DNA of 24,040 nucleotides from SAR324 cluster bacterium (GTDB lineage: Bacteria; SAR324; NAC60-12): NCBI GenBank assembly GCA_022448705.1, contig JAKUUF010000008.1:1-24040 (forward strand), read 5' to 3'. Positions within the stretch are counted from its first letter, which is position 1. Every line of letters begins with the position of its first letter. The position numbers were made by a program, and so were the translations under genes. Positions 1 through 7,910 of this stretch are shown here, in pieces. A model generated the notes under the pieces. The model saw nothing but the letters and a program-made list of their open reading frames with translations. It ran no database searches and was not told the DNA's origin.

Positions 1-64
1 TTAAAGTATCATTAAAACGCATTCCCACCAATCATTTTGCATTTATCAGATTTGCAAAGCAGGC

Positions 65-379
65 ATGATGGAGTCACCTCTTTATCAAAAAATTCATCAC
101 ATCATCAGCTTAATTCCTTCAGGAAAAGTTGCTACATATGGCCAAATTGCGGAAATTGTAGGAGGGTGCACTGCACGCATGGTGGGGTATGCCGCTTCAG
201 CAGTTCCGCAGGATTCTGACATCCCATGGCAGAGAGTTATCAATTACAAAGGAGGTATAAGCCAAAGAAGCAGTGGTTCCGGAGGATTACTCCAGCAAAA
301 GTTGCTTGAAGCAGAAGGTATTGAATTCGATCAATATGGCAGAACAAATCTGGAGCACTTTCGGTGGAAAGGAGAATAG
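65..379 (+). CDS. Alkyltransferase-like (ATL) DNA repair protein, MGMT DNA-binding family
   Basis: 104 residues, consisting only of the C-terminal DNA-binding domain of O6-alkylguanine-DNA alkyltransferases. The arginine finger sits in CTARMVGYA (Arg38). The position of the alkyl-accepting cysteine (PCHR in true methyltransferases) is occupied by Trp in IPWQRVIN (Trp55), the hallmark of ATL proteins. Known ATL proteins bind O6-alkylguanine, flip it out and hand the site to nucleotide excision repair without transferring the alkyl group. Two ATG codons lie in tandem (65 and 68); either could be the start, and no strong Shine-Dalgarno sequence is visible. The gene converges on the glycerate kinase gene with a 26-bp gap and no clear terminator. 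Family assignment is firm; the repair role is inferred from the family. Confidence 0.9.
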   Translation: MMESPLYQKIHHIISLIPSGKVATYGQIAEIVGGCTARMVGYAASAVPQDSDIPWQRVINYKGGISQRSSGSGGLLQQKLLEAEGIEFDQYGRTNLEHFRWKGE

Positions 380-405
380 AGGTGCATACAAAAAACTTCA
401 GCGCA

Positions 406-1671
406 TTATGCGGGCAAGACTAATACAGCGCGAAAGTCGTTTACGTTTGTCATTGTAGGCCCCGGTGAAACCAGATCTCCAAGCTCATGGAAAAAACTGT
501 AGGAGTCATTGTTTGATAGAAAACATGACGGATCCAGGCCGAGTTCTTCTGATTTTTTAAAACTTTCCGGAGAAATGAATGCTCCAGCATTATCTTCTGT
601 GCCATCGATACCGTCTGTATCGCAGGCAATAGCCCAAATTCCATCCTGACCTCGCAATTCCTGCAGAAGTGCAAGCATAAACTCAGTGTTTGGTCCTCCA
701 CGTCCGGAGCCTTTTACAGTGACGCTGGTTTCGCCGCCGGACAGAATTACGGCCGGTGGCGATACAGGGTTGCCGTTTTTCTGAATCTGCAGTGCCGTTT
801 CTGAGTGCATTTTGCCCGCATCCCGGGACTCACCCTCCAGGCTGTCGCCAAGCATGAGCGGTGTCATTCCTGCTTCACTAACTGCCTGGGCCGCAGCCCG
901 CAGCGACTGTTTTGGTGTGGCAATCAAATGATTTTCAACATTCTGCAGACGTGAATCTCCGGGTTTTGGCGTTTCATCAGCTGCATTTTCCAAATGTTTT
1001 AATACTGACTTCGGTTCAGAAATATCATATTTGGTGAGAATTTTTAAGGCATCTTCAAAAGTTGAAGGATCTGCGACTGTTGGTCCGGAGGCAATTACAG
1101 ACAAGTCATCCCCAGGAACATCTGAAATCGCCAGGGTTAACAAAGGGGCTGGTGAGCAGGCAACAGCAAGTCTGCCGCCTTTGATGGCAGATAGATGCTT
1201 ACGTATGCAGTTTATCTCGTGAATCGTTGCGCCACATTTAAGAAGTTTGGAGGTAACTCCCTGTTTATCTTCAAGGCTTAATCCGGGAGCAGGAAGCGAC
1301 AGCAGGGAAGATCCTCCACCGGAAATCAGGCACAATACGGAATCTTTTTCAGTTAGTCCGGATGCAGTTTCAAGCATTGATGCGGCAGCCCTCATACCTT
1401 GTTGATCAGGTACCGGATGCCCTGCTTCAACAATTTCGATCTGCTGACACTCAACAGCATGGCCGTAACGGGTGATCACCAAGCCTTCCAAAGCAGCTGA
1501 TGTGTGCTGCTCAACTGCCTGTGCCATAGCCGCGGAGGCTTTGCCTGCACCAAAAACTACAGTACGTTCTGTAAAATCCAGTTTTGAAAGGAATGGAGGA
1601 ACACATTGCCCTGGCTGTGCCTTGGCTACGGCAATTTCAAACAGTGAATTAAGGAATTTGCGGGGATCCAT
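406..1671 (-). CDS. Glycerate 2-kinase (GckA/TtuD, MOFRL family)
   Basis: 421 residues, the usual length for GckA/TtuD-type kinases (DUF4147 N-terminal domain plus C-terminal MOFRL domain). Visible motifs are GAGKA at 41-45, LISGGGSSLL around 116-124, the SDVPGDD and ASGPT segments, and near the C-terminus GRGGPNTEF and CDTDGIDGTEDNAGA. The family phosphorylates D-glycerate to 2-phosphoglycerate with ATP. The ATG lies inside the 3' end of glcF (23-bp overlap), so this is the last gene of the glcDEF operon and probably translationally coupled. Context gives the likely flow: glycolate to glyoxylate (GlcDEF), then through tartronate semialdehyde to glycerate (enzymes not in the window), then to 2-phosphoglycerate. 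Some annotations call this family hydroxypyruvate reductase (TtuD); kinase is the better-supported activity. Confidence 0.9.
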   Translation of the reverse strand: MDPRKFLNSLFEIAVAKAQPGQCVPPFLSKLDFTERTVVFGAGKASAAMAQAVEQHTSAALEGLVITRYGHAVECQQIEIVEAGHPVPDQQGMRAAASMLETASGLTEKDSVLCLISGGGSSLLSLPAPGLSLEDKQGVTSKLLKCGATIHEINCIRKHLSAIKGGRLAVACSPAPLLTLAISDVPGDDLSVIASGPTVADPSTFEDALKILTKYDISEPKSVLKHLENAADETPKPGDSRLQNVENHLIATPKQSLRAAAQAVSEAGMTPLMLGDSLEGESRDAGKMHSETALQIQKNGNPVSPPAVILSGGETSVTVKGSGRGGPNTEFMLALLQELRGQDGIWAIACDTDGIDGTEDNAGAFISPESFKKSEELGLDPSCFLSNNDSYSFFHELGDLVSPGPTMTNVNDFRAVLVLPA

Positions 1672-3052
1672 TTATCTTCAAACGTTCCATCAAATAAACT
1701 GCAGGGTGGAGTATGCTCAGGTCAATGGCATTGCTGCGTAATCCCGCACGTATTTGATAAAGGCATCCTGGGTTGCCGGTGACAATAGATTTGGCTTCCG
1801 GGAAGGCTCTCAATGTCTGGCGGACAGATTCGATTTTTCTTTCCAGCACCGCTTTTGAAAGATCCGGCTGAACAAGATTATAAATCCCTCCTGAACCGCA
1901 GCACCAGTTTGATTCTGTTAGGGGAACGAGTGTCACTCCAGGCAGGCTGCTGAGAAGCTTTCTAGGATTTTCATCTACTTTCTGGGCATGCATCAGGTGA
2001 CAAGGAGCATCGTAAAGAACTGTATCCTCTTCATCCCTAAATGGCAGTTTTTCCAGTAATTCTGAATAGCCGGAGAGAAATTCAAGAACATCAATTATCT
2101 TGTTTTCAAAGCTGCCCCAGTTCATTTGTGCATCAGCAGTTCCTTCTGCAAAAAGGTGGTGGTATTCCTTCAACTGTGCACCGCAGCCTGCAGCATTTGT
2201 GATGATTGCATCTAGATTACGAGGCTCGAACGCAGAAAGATTTTTAACTGCAAATTCCCGAGCAGTTTTTCTGTCCCCGCTGTGGACATGCAAGGCGCCG
2301 CAGCAAACCTGATTACCCGGTACTACCACTTCGCATCCGATACTGCGCAGCAGAGTCAATGTTGAATCATGAATAGCTTTTTCTGAGACATCCATGATGC
2401 AACCTGTAAACATTCCCACTCTTAAATTTTTTTGCTGAATTTGTGTGCCAGTTTTTTGACTTTCCTGGACCTGTAACGGCGCCAGAATTTTATCCGCATG
2501 TTTTCGCTTGAAGGACTCGCCAGAACAATCTGGCAGTAAATGCTGCTGAAAAACAAATAATTCAGGAAATAATCTGCCTATAAAAGTTTTTGTGATCAAT
2601 TTGGGCAGACCGCTGGCAGAGTATAATTTCAAGAGACGGCTGGCGGTTATCATTAGCCCTGTTGAACGGAAAAGTCCTTTTAAGAGAAACATGCGAGAAA
2701 TTTTCTCTTTCAGGCTTTGTGATTTATTCTCCAAAATGATGCCGCGCGTTTTTTCAAGCAATTCACCAAATGGTACTCCGGAAGGACAAGCGCTTTCGCA
2801 GGCACGGCAATCAATGCAGCGGTTCAATGGGTCAATCACCTGCGGTTTCAGTTCCAGTTCTCCTTCCCACAAACCACGCATTAAATAGAGACGACCCCGG
2901 GGCGAATCTTTTTCATCGGCCAGTTCCCTGTACGTAGGACAGCTGTCAAGACAAAGCCCGCAATGAACACATTTGAGAATGTTGTCAAATTCCACTTCAT
3001 TGAAAAGCGCTTTTGACTCAATAGCACTATTCTGTGAAAAATCCGTACTCAT
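1649..3052 (-). CDS. glcF: Glycolate oxidase iron-sulfur subunit GlcF
   Basis: 467 residues. Two ferredoxin-like 4Fe-4S motifs are clear: Cys28/31/34/38 (CVHCGLCLDSCP) and Cys79/82/85/89 (CIDCRACESACP). The C-terminal half has two cysteine-rich CCG modules, with CCGALH and, later, DAPCHLMHAQK plus WCCGSGG. This is the GlcF/heterodisulfide-reductase-like layout. GlcF passes electrons from the flavin subunits GlcD and GlcE to the quinone pool or another acceptor at the membrane. Its ATG overlaps the glcE stop by 4 bp, and its 3' end overlaps the kinase gene, so one polycistronic message is very likely. It is somewhat longer than the approximately 410-residue E. coli GlcF, mainly in the linker between the ferredoxin and CCG parts. 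Confidence 0.95.
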   Translation of the reverse strand: MSTDFSQNSAIESKALFNEVEFDNILKCVHCGLCLDSCPTYRELADEKDSPRGRLYLMRGLWEGELELKPQVIDPLNRCIDCRACESACPSGVPFGELLEKTRGIILENKSQSLKEKISRMFLLKGLFRSTGLMITASRLLKLYSASGLPKLITKTFIGRLFPELFVFQQHLLPDCSGESFKRKHADKILAPLQVQESQKTGTQIQQKNLRVGMFTGCIMDVSEKAIHDSTLTLLRSIGCEVVVPGNQVCCGALHVHSGDRKTAREFAVKNLSAFEPRNLDAIITNAAGCGAQLKEYHHLFAEGTADAQMNWGSFENKIIDVLEFLSGYSELLEKLPFRDEEDTVLYDAPCHLMHAQKVDENPRKLLSSLPGVTLVPLTESNWCCGSGGIYNLVQPDLSKAVLERKIESVRQTLRAFPEAKSIVTGNPGCLYQIRAGLRSNAIDLSILHPAVYLMERLKINGSPQIP

Positions 3053-4257
3053 AAATCAAAATCAAGATCGTAATAGGGAGAAAAAAATACATTTGATGGA
3101 TCCAGATGCTGTTTTAGCCGCTTTGACAATTTATACCCGTTAGCCACACCAAATTTACCCAGTGCCTGAAATGTACCTTCTCTTCCAGAACTGACCCAGC
3201 GAAGTTTGCTGTCTGGATGAGAAAGGAATGTTTTAATTTTTTCTAGATGCTTCAGCTGTTCTTTACCCTGAGTGCTTTTGTGCATAAAATGGATATCACC
3301 ACCTGCAGGGTGCACAACCATTTTGAATTTTTCTTTACGAAATGTTTCAAAAGGAAAACTCATTATTTCTTCTGTAGGCAAAGTTGCAAAAACATGAAAG
3401 CAATTTTCTTTCAATCCTGCTGCGGCACGAGCTTCCTTTAAAAACCCCTCGAACCTTTGCTCTCCGGGAGTGAATTTCTGTTCGGAAAATGATTTGCCGT
3501 CAGCAAGAATTCCCATTGATTCACCAAAAACATCACTGATTTCACTTTCAATTCTGTTTCTTTTAGACAGATTCCCGGAGTATCCGAGTCCCAGTGACCA
3601 ACTTGAATCATGCGTGGACGCAGCCTGAATCCAGTCCAGTGGCAGTCGGCGTTTGAGTAGCTCTTTCACCTGGACAAGCCACTCTTCATTTTGAAAAATC
3701 CCGAACATGCCATGCGGGTCAACTGGATGTGGAAGCACCTTAAAATTCAGAGCTGTAATAACACCTAATCCTCCCTGACTTCCAAGCATCATTCTTGTCA
3801 GGTCGTAACCGGAAACATTTTTTACAACCTTCCCGCCTGCAGTGACAATTTCCCCTTTCCCGTTTATGTATTCAATACCTATTATATAATCCCTGAGTCC
3901 GCCCATAAACATACGGTTGGGTCCAAAATCGTTGCAGGCTGCTACAGAGCCCACACAGGAATCGGAATACCAGGGATTTACTGGCAGCAGCATATTCCTC
4001 TCTCCAAGCATTTTCTGTAAAGTCCTGATGCTCATTCCTGCTTCAACCCCGACGACCATGTCATCAGGATCAAAAAAACGGGTTTTGTTCAGGTTTTTAA
4101 GTGAGAGAATGTCTGAGGGAATAGTGTCTGAATTTCCTGAGACAGGGGTCAGGTTACGGGAGCAATTGCCACAGATACGGAATAGATCCTGAGACTCAAT
4201 TCGTGAAGATACCCAGCTTTGTATTTCCTTGAGTGTGCCAGGTTCATATATGCTCAT
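3049..4257 (-). CDS. glcE: Glycolate oxidase FAD-binding subunit GlcE
   Basis: 402 residues, an FAD_binding_4 (PCMH-type) protein lacking the complete C-terminal oxidase domain of GlcD. Recognisable parts are the N-terminal CGNCSRN-T segment, VGVEAGMSIRTLQ, the SCVGSVAACNDFGPNR region, and VVKNVSGYDLTRMMLGSQGGLG followed by ITALNFKVLPHP, all typical of GlcE. GlcE forms the glycolate dehydrogenase complex with GlcD and GlcF. The gene overlaps glcD and glcF by 4 bp each (ATGA arrangement). It is longer than E. coli GlcE (about 350 residues); the extra length lies in the less conserved C-terminal half. The subunit call rests on both motif content and gene order. Confidence 0.93.
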   Translation of the reverse strand: MSIYEPGTLKEIQSWVSSRIESQDLFRICGNCSRNLTPVSGNSDTIPSDILSLKNLNKTRFFDPDDMVVGVEAGMSIRTLQKMLGERNMLLPVNPWYSDSCVGSVAACNDFGPNRMFMGGLRDYIIGIEYINGKGEIVTAGGKVVKNVSGYDLTRMMLGSQGGLGVITALNFKVLPHPVDPHGMFGIFQNEEWLVQVKELLKRRLPLDWIQAASTHDSSWSLGLGYSGNLSKRNRIESEISDVFGESMGILADGKSFSEQKFTPGEQRFEGFLKEARAAAGLKENCFHVFATLPTEEIMSFPFETFRKEKFKMVVHPAGGDIHFMHKSTQGKEQLKHLEKIKTFLSHPDSKLRWVSSGREGTFQALGKFGVANGYKLSKRLKQHLDPSNVFFSPYYDLDFDL

Positions 4258-5735
4258 ACTGCAATTCCGGATTTTGCAGCCACAATTTTTGTTTTATCCA
4301 AAACTGCAGTGCTTTTAGGAGAAGTACCGCTTTTTGATTCAGCACAGCGTCCTGGCTGCGGGAACAGCTTTCCGGGATTTAACAGGTTTTCGGGATTGAA
4401 AAACGTCCGCACATACTGCATGTTTGTAAGTGAATCATTTGAATAAAGCTCAGTCATCCATTCTGCTTTTTCAAGACCGATTCCATGCTCTCCGGACAGT
4501 GCGCCTCCATGACGGATGCAGGAAGATAGAATTTCCTCACCAATTAAGTGAGACTTTTCGACCTCTTCAGGATTTTCATAATTGTAGAGAATCAGAGGAT
4601 GCAGATTGCCATCCCCTGCATGAAAGACATTGGCAACAGTCAAACCATGTTTTTTACCGATATTGGAAATCTCATCCAACACTTCAGGCAGTTTACTTCT
4701 GGGGATCACTCCGTCCTGAACATAATAGCTGGGGGAAATTTGTCCAATTGCTCCAAAAGCTTCTTTGCGCGCACGCCAAATTTTAGCCCGTTCGGATTCA
4801 TCCCTTGCACGTCTGACTTCAGTTGCTCCAGAATCTTTCAGTAAATTTTCTACCACCCTGGCCTCGTCATCCAATCCATCAATCAAACCATCCAGTTCAA
4901 CAATCAACACAGCTTCAGCATCAAGAGGGAACCCGGGCTTCAGTGCTTTTTCAACGGCGGCAATAGTTATTTTGTCTAGCATTTCCATGGCTGCCGGGAT
5001 TATTCCCTGGCGAATTATGCTGGAGACGGATTCACATGCTTCCCTCACAGAAGAGTATATACCAAGCAGAGTTACGGCTGTTTCTGGATTGGGGGTAAGC
5101 CTGCAGATTATTTTTGTGATAATGGCAAAAGTTCCTTCTGAACCTGTCATCAGTCCAAGTAAATCCGGACCAGGCATCCCGAGATGTTTCCCGCCGAGAG
5201 TGACCAGTTCGCCATCAGGCAAAACTATTTCCATGCCGAGCACATGATTTACGGTCACACCGTACTTGAGAGTATGCGGTCCTCCCGAGTTCTCCGCTAA
5301 ATTACCTCCTATTGTGCATGCTTTTTGTGAAGAGGGGTCCGGGGCGTAATGGAATCCTTCTGAATTGACATGTTCAGAGATACGTAAATTTATCACTCCG
5401 GGGCCAACTGTGATAGTCCTGTTCTCCCAATCAACTTCATGAACTTCCTTGAAACGAGCCATCTCTATAATAACGCTTTTGTCCTGTGGCACCGCACCAC
5501 CGGAAAGTCCTGTACCCGCTCCTCTGGCAATAAAGCTGATTTTATGTCGATTAAGCAATTTGACAATTGATGTCAGCTCCTCAACTGTTCCCGGAAACAC
5601 TACTGCCATCGGCGGCGCAGCATAAAGAGTAAGCCCGTCACAGCGATATGCATAAAGAGTAACAGGATCATCCTTGACCCACTCTTTTCCAAGAATTTGT
5701 TCGCATTCGATGCGTAAATTGCTTTCAAATGGCAT
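4254..5735 (-). CDS. glcD: Glycolate oxidase catalytic flavoprotein subunit GlcD
   Basis: 493 residues, the usual GlcD length. The N-terminal FAD_binding_4 domain has the pyrophosphate-binding loop RGAGTGLSGGA at 71-81 and the GGNLAENSGGPH region. The C-terminal FAD-oxidase_C domain carries HAGDGNLHP and GALSGEHGIG, conserved in the D-lactate/glycolate dehydrogenase family. It oxidises glycolate to glyoxylate; D-lactate is an alternative substrate in this family, but the glcE and glcF neighbours favour glycolate. It is the first gene of the operon. A purine-rich AAAAGGGG run lies just upstream of the ATG. A perfect 14-bp palindrome (5764-5777) lies about 29 bp upstream and could be an operator. 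No regulator gene of the GlcC/GntR type is present in the window. Confidence 0.95.
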   Translation of the reverse strand: MPFESNLRIECEQILGKEWVKDDPVTLYAYRCDGLTLYAAPPMAVVFPGTVEELTSIVKLLNRHKISFIARGAGTGLSGGAVPQDKSVIIEMARFKEVHEVDWENRTITVGPGVINLRISEHVNSEGFHYAPDPSSQKACTIGGNLAENSGGPHTLKYGVTVNHVLGMEIVLPDGELVTLGGKHLGMPGPDLLGLMTGSEGTFAIITKIICRLTPNPETAVTLLGIYSSVREACESVSSIIRQGIIPAAMEMLDKITIAAVEKALKPGFPLDAEAVLIVELDGLIDGLDDEARVVENLLKDSGATEVRRARDESERAKIWRARKEAFGAIGQISPSYYVQDGVIPRSKLPEVLDEISNIGKKHGLTVANVFHAGDGNLHPLILYNYENPEEVEKSHLIGEEILSSCIRHGGALSGEHGIGLEKAEWMTELYSNDSLTNMQYVRTFFNPENLLNPGKLFPQPGRCAESKSGTSPKSTAVLDKTKIVAAKSGIAV

Positions 5736-5763
5736 TTCCCCTTTTGTCAGACTGCTGTGGTTT

Positions 5764-5777
5764 CACAATTAATTGTG
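5764..5777. promoter_or_regulatory. 14-bp perfect palindrome, candidate operator of the glc operon
   Basis: CACAATTAATTGTG reads identically on both strands. It lies about 29 bp upstream of the glcD ATG, in the 5' leader or promoter zone. Its size and position suit a dimeric repressor or activator site, but the sequence does not match a regulator motif that I recognise, so the role is inference. Confidence 0.4.
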
Positions 5778-5875
5778 CTGAAGACATGCTTTTAAACAAA
5801 TTATCCTGAAAAAATTCAGTACATTAATTTATGTCATTTAACATGATATCAGAGTACTCAGCTGAAATTAGTCAG

Positions 5876-5935
5876 TCAAGTGTTAATATAGTGTAAGCAA
5901 CTAATGAATTTTTCGAAAATTTACAAAACACTTGA
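5876..5935. repeat. Inverted repeat TCAAGTGT...ACACTTGA upstream of the recombinase-like gene
   Basis: Perfect 8-bp arms (5876-5883 and 5928-5935) flank 44 bp that contain the TTTTCGAAAA palindrome. They lie 120-180 bp before the recombinase-like ATG, the distance at which resolvase sites or autoregulatory operators often occur. In AT-rich DNA an 8-bp inverted repeat can arise by chance. Confidence 0.3.
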
Positions 5936-5977
5936 TCATTGTATCAGGAAAACAGAGGATTCCTTTCAAGGTTTAAC

Positions 5978-6007
5978 TTGGCTTTTGTATTTTTCGCGCA
6001 GCATAAT
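5978..6007 (+). promoter_or_regulatory. Possible sigma-70 promoter for the recombinase-like gene
   Basis: TTGGCT (5978-5983), an 18-bp spacer, and CATAAT (6002-6007) give a moderate -35/-10 match. The predicted start would lie about 40 bp before the ATG at 6058. It was judged by eye only. Confidence 0.3.
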
Positions 6008-6057
6008 TCACAATAATACAATTAAATGATTCATCTGGATTTTGCAGTTTAAGAAAA

Positions 6058-6771
6058 ATGAGTATTTTTGGATACGCACGTTTAAACAATCAGCGCCCGA
6101 CCCCAAAAAATCTGGGCATAAGAAATCAAGTCAAAATAATCCAAAGATGGACTGAAGAGAAGGGATTGACAATACGTAAGATCTTCCGTGACACAGCCTC
6201 AAGCAGTGCTAGCCTTGAATTGCCGAATTTGAAAAAACTTATCTCCCTGATTGAACAAGGAGAAGTTTCTGTTCTTGTTGTTGCACGTCTGGACAGGTTA
6301 ACAAGGGTAATCCGCCTGCATAAACAATTATTGGATCTGTTTGAAGAAAAAAATGTAAGGTTTGTCTCAATTATGGAAGGTCTGGATTCAAAATCAAAGT
6401 CTGGAAAAAAAGTTTTGGAAGCAGTTGGAATTATGGCTCTCTGGGATGCTAAATCGATTCCGGACCGCACACGACGGATGATTGAACTAAAAAAGGAGAT
6501 TGGTGAGCGTGTAGGGCATGCACCATTTGGTTATACTTACCACAAAAAAAGGCTTATTCCTTTAGATAAGGAACTGGCAATCGCGGCAATCATCAGAGAA
6601 AAACGGGAGGATGAAAAACTCAGCTACCATAAAATAGCCAAATTTCTCAACAGTCAAAGACTGCGTGCTAAAAGGGGTGGGCGCTGGTATGCGGAAACAA
6701 TAAAAGTAATTTGCGAAAATCCGCTTTACGAACGTGATTCAAAAGCTGATAAAGAAACACTGTCCCGATAG
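6058..6771 (+). CDS. Serine recombinase homologue lacking the catalytic serine
   Basis: 237 residues. Residues 1-145 align with the resolvase N-terminal domain: FGYAR at 4-8, FRDTASSSA around 43-51, VVARLDRLTR at 74-83 (keeping the two arginines of the LDRLGR motif) and EGLDS at 107-111. The nucleophilic serine (Ser10 of gamma-delta resolvase, YARVS) is Asn10 here (YARLN). The arginine that usually follows the DREG-type loop and the E/R helix residues also look lost. Residues 150-225 match the Recombinase domain of large serine recombinases (GHAPFGY, ...KIAKFLNSQRL..., GRWYAETIKVICENPLY). The protein stops there, without the zinc ribbon/coiled coil. It is probably a DNA-binding protein without strand-exchange activity. 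No phage or transposon genes adjoin. Its 3' end overlaps the convergent gene by 46 bp. The ATG has only a weak AAGAAAA leader. Confidence 0.85.
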   Translation: MSIFGYARLNNQRPTPKNLGIRNQVKIIQRWTEEKGLTIRKIFRDTASSSASLELPNLKKLISLIEQGEVSVLVVARLDRLTRVIRLHKQLLDLFEEKNVRFVSIMEGLDSKSKSGKKVLEAVGIMALWDAKSIPDRTRRMIELKKEIGERVGHAPFGYTYHKKRLIPLDKELAIAAIIREKREDEKLSYHKIAKFLNSQRLRAKRGGRWYAETIKVICENPLYERDSKADKETLSR

Positions 6772-7889
6772 GGTGAGTGTGGACTGAATTCTTTAATGCC
6801 CTGTCGAATTGATTCTTTCTCCTCTTCCAGAAAATTAGAGATCGAACTCCGGAACCCCTTATGTTCCACCCAGTGTGCACTATAAGTAAGCTCCGGAAGA
6901 AAACCACGCTGAATTTTGTGCTCACCCTGGGCTCCTGCTTCGAACAAGCTTATTCCTTTGCGTATCGCGAATTCTATTGGCTGATAGTAGCATAATTCAA
7001 AATGCAAACTCCTGTAATTGCCTTTACAGCCCCAGTAACGTCCATATAAACAATCACCTTTTTGAAAATTTATTGCCCCTGCCACACAATCTTTATCGAC
7101 ATATGCCAAAATTAACACCAGTCTCTTCAGCATGGTTTGGTGTATTCTGTAAAAAAACTCTAAAGAAAGATATGGATGACCCCATTTTCTACTGATGGTA
7201 GAAATATAAAATTTGTACATCTGAGCTATGTGCTCCCGCGTTATATCATCACCTTCCAGAACTGAAACAGTTATCATTTGTTCTTTAATTTGCTTACGTT
7301 CTCTGATTATTTCCTTACGGCGCTTACGCTTCAGCGTAGAAAGGAACTGATCGAAATCCTGATAATTGTTGTTCTTCCAATGGAACTGGAAACTGTGACG
7401 GACGAGGAATCCCATTGAATTGAAGACCGGCAGTTCTTCAGCAGTAATGTAAAGGAAATGGAGTGAGGAGCAGTTTCTGCTGCGCATGCAATCCAGGGCT
7501 TCTTCCAAAAGTTTCTTTCGAACCTGAGCGGCATCTGCGTCAGGATGGACGAGCAGTTTCCTTCCTGTTGCAGGTGTAAAAGGAACTGCGGAAACAAGTT
7601 TAGGATAGTAATTTAGTCCATTCCTCTCATAGGCTTGTGCCCATCCCCAGTCGAAGATATATTCACCGTACCCATTGTTTTTTTCGTAAAGGTATAGTGC
7701 CCCCTGCAGCATGTCGTTTTTCCATATTGTCAAGTGACACGGGATCCAACCTGATTCTTCACCGACACAATCTGTCTCTTCCAGAGCAGACAGAAAATCA
7801 TGCTCTGAAAAAGGAAAATCAGAATCAGTAAGTTCACACCATTGTGCTGGAGAAACAGCACTCATTCCTGATTCAGATCTGGACTTCAC
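6726..7889 (-). CDS. COG3146 (DUF482) GNAT-fold acyltransferase-like protein
   Basis: 387 residues resembling the COG3146 'peptidogalycan biosynthesis/recognition' family, a double-GNAT fold related to FemAB/aminoacyltransferases. Characteristic parts are WCELTDSDFPFSEHDFLSALE near the start, the FTPATGRKLLVHP segment, KRKRRKEIIRERK, the GRYWGCKGNYRSLHFELCYYQPIEFAI region, and the signature AGAQGEHKIQRGFLPE with a following SAHW. The biochemical role of the family is unproven. The longest reading frame starts at GTG (7889); an in-frame ATG at 7865, preceded closely by AGGA, is an equally good start. The 3' end overlaps the recombinase-like gene on the opposite strand. It follows the DUF3426-like gene by about 80 bp on the same strand and may share its transcript. 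Confidence 0.85.
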   Translation of the reverse strand: MKSRSESGMSAVSPAQWCELTDSDFPFSEHDFLSALEETDCVGEESGWIPCHLTIWKNDMLQGALYLYEKNNGYGEYIFDWGWAQAYERNGLNYYPKLVSAVPFTPATGRKLLVHPDADAAQVRKKLLEEALDCMRSRNCSSLHFLYITAEELPVFNSMGFLVRHSFQFHWKNNNYQDFDQFLSTLKRKRRKEIIRERKQIKEQMITVSVLEGDDITREHIAQMYKFYISTISRKWGHPYLSLEFFYRIHQTMLKRLVLILAYVDKDCVAGAINFQKGDCLYGRYWGCKGNYRSLHFELCYYQPIEFAIRKGISLFEAGAQGEHKIQRGFLPELTYSAHWVEHKGFRSSISNFLEEEKESIRQGIKEFSPHSPYRDSVSLSAFESRS

Positions 7890-7910
7890 AATTTTTATGT
7901 TAATGGATCG

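Larger units (their letters stand above)
5736..6057. other. Divergent intergenic region between glcD and the recombinase-like gene
   Basis: 322 bp without a credible gene. It holds the leader of glcD (leftward) and the leader of the recombinase-like gene (rightward). Visible elements are the palindrome CACAATTAATTGTG (5764-5777), an 8-bp inverted repeat TCAAGTGT/ACACTTGA (5876-5883 and 5928-5935), a TTTTCGAAAA palindrome (5910-5919) between its arms, and a possible promoter at 5978-6007. The region is AT-rich. Confidence 0.7.

Noticed and set aside
4765..5247. 160-codon plus-strand frame inside glcD
   Set aside because: It is antisense to conserved GlcD sequence; Ser/Pro-rich shadow with no domain or ribosome site.
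5910..5919. TTTTCGAAAA palindrome considered as an operator in its own right
   Set aside because: A 10-bp AT-rich palindrome is expected by chance in such DNA; it is mentioned only as part of the larger inverted repeat.
6058..6771. Prophage or integrative element marked by the recombinase
   Set aside because: No phage, plasmid or transposition genes, no tRNA and no flanking direct repeats are visible; the neighbours are ordinary chromosomal genes.
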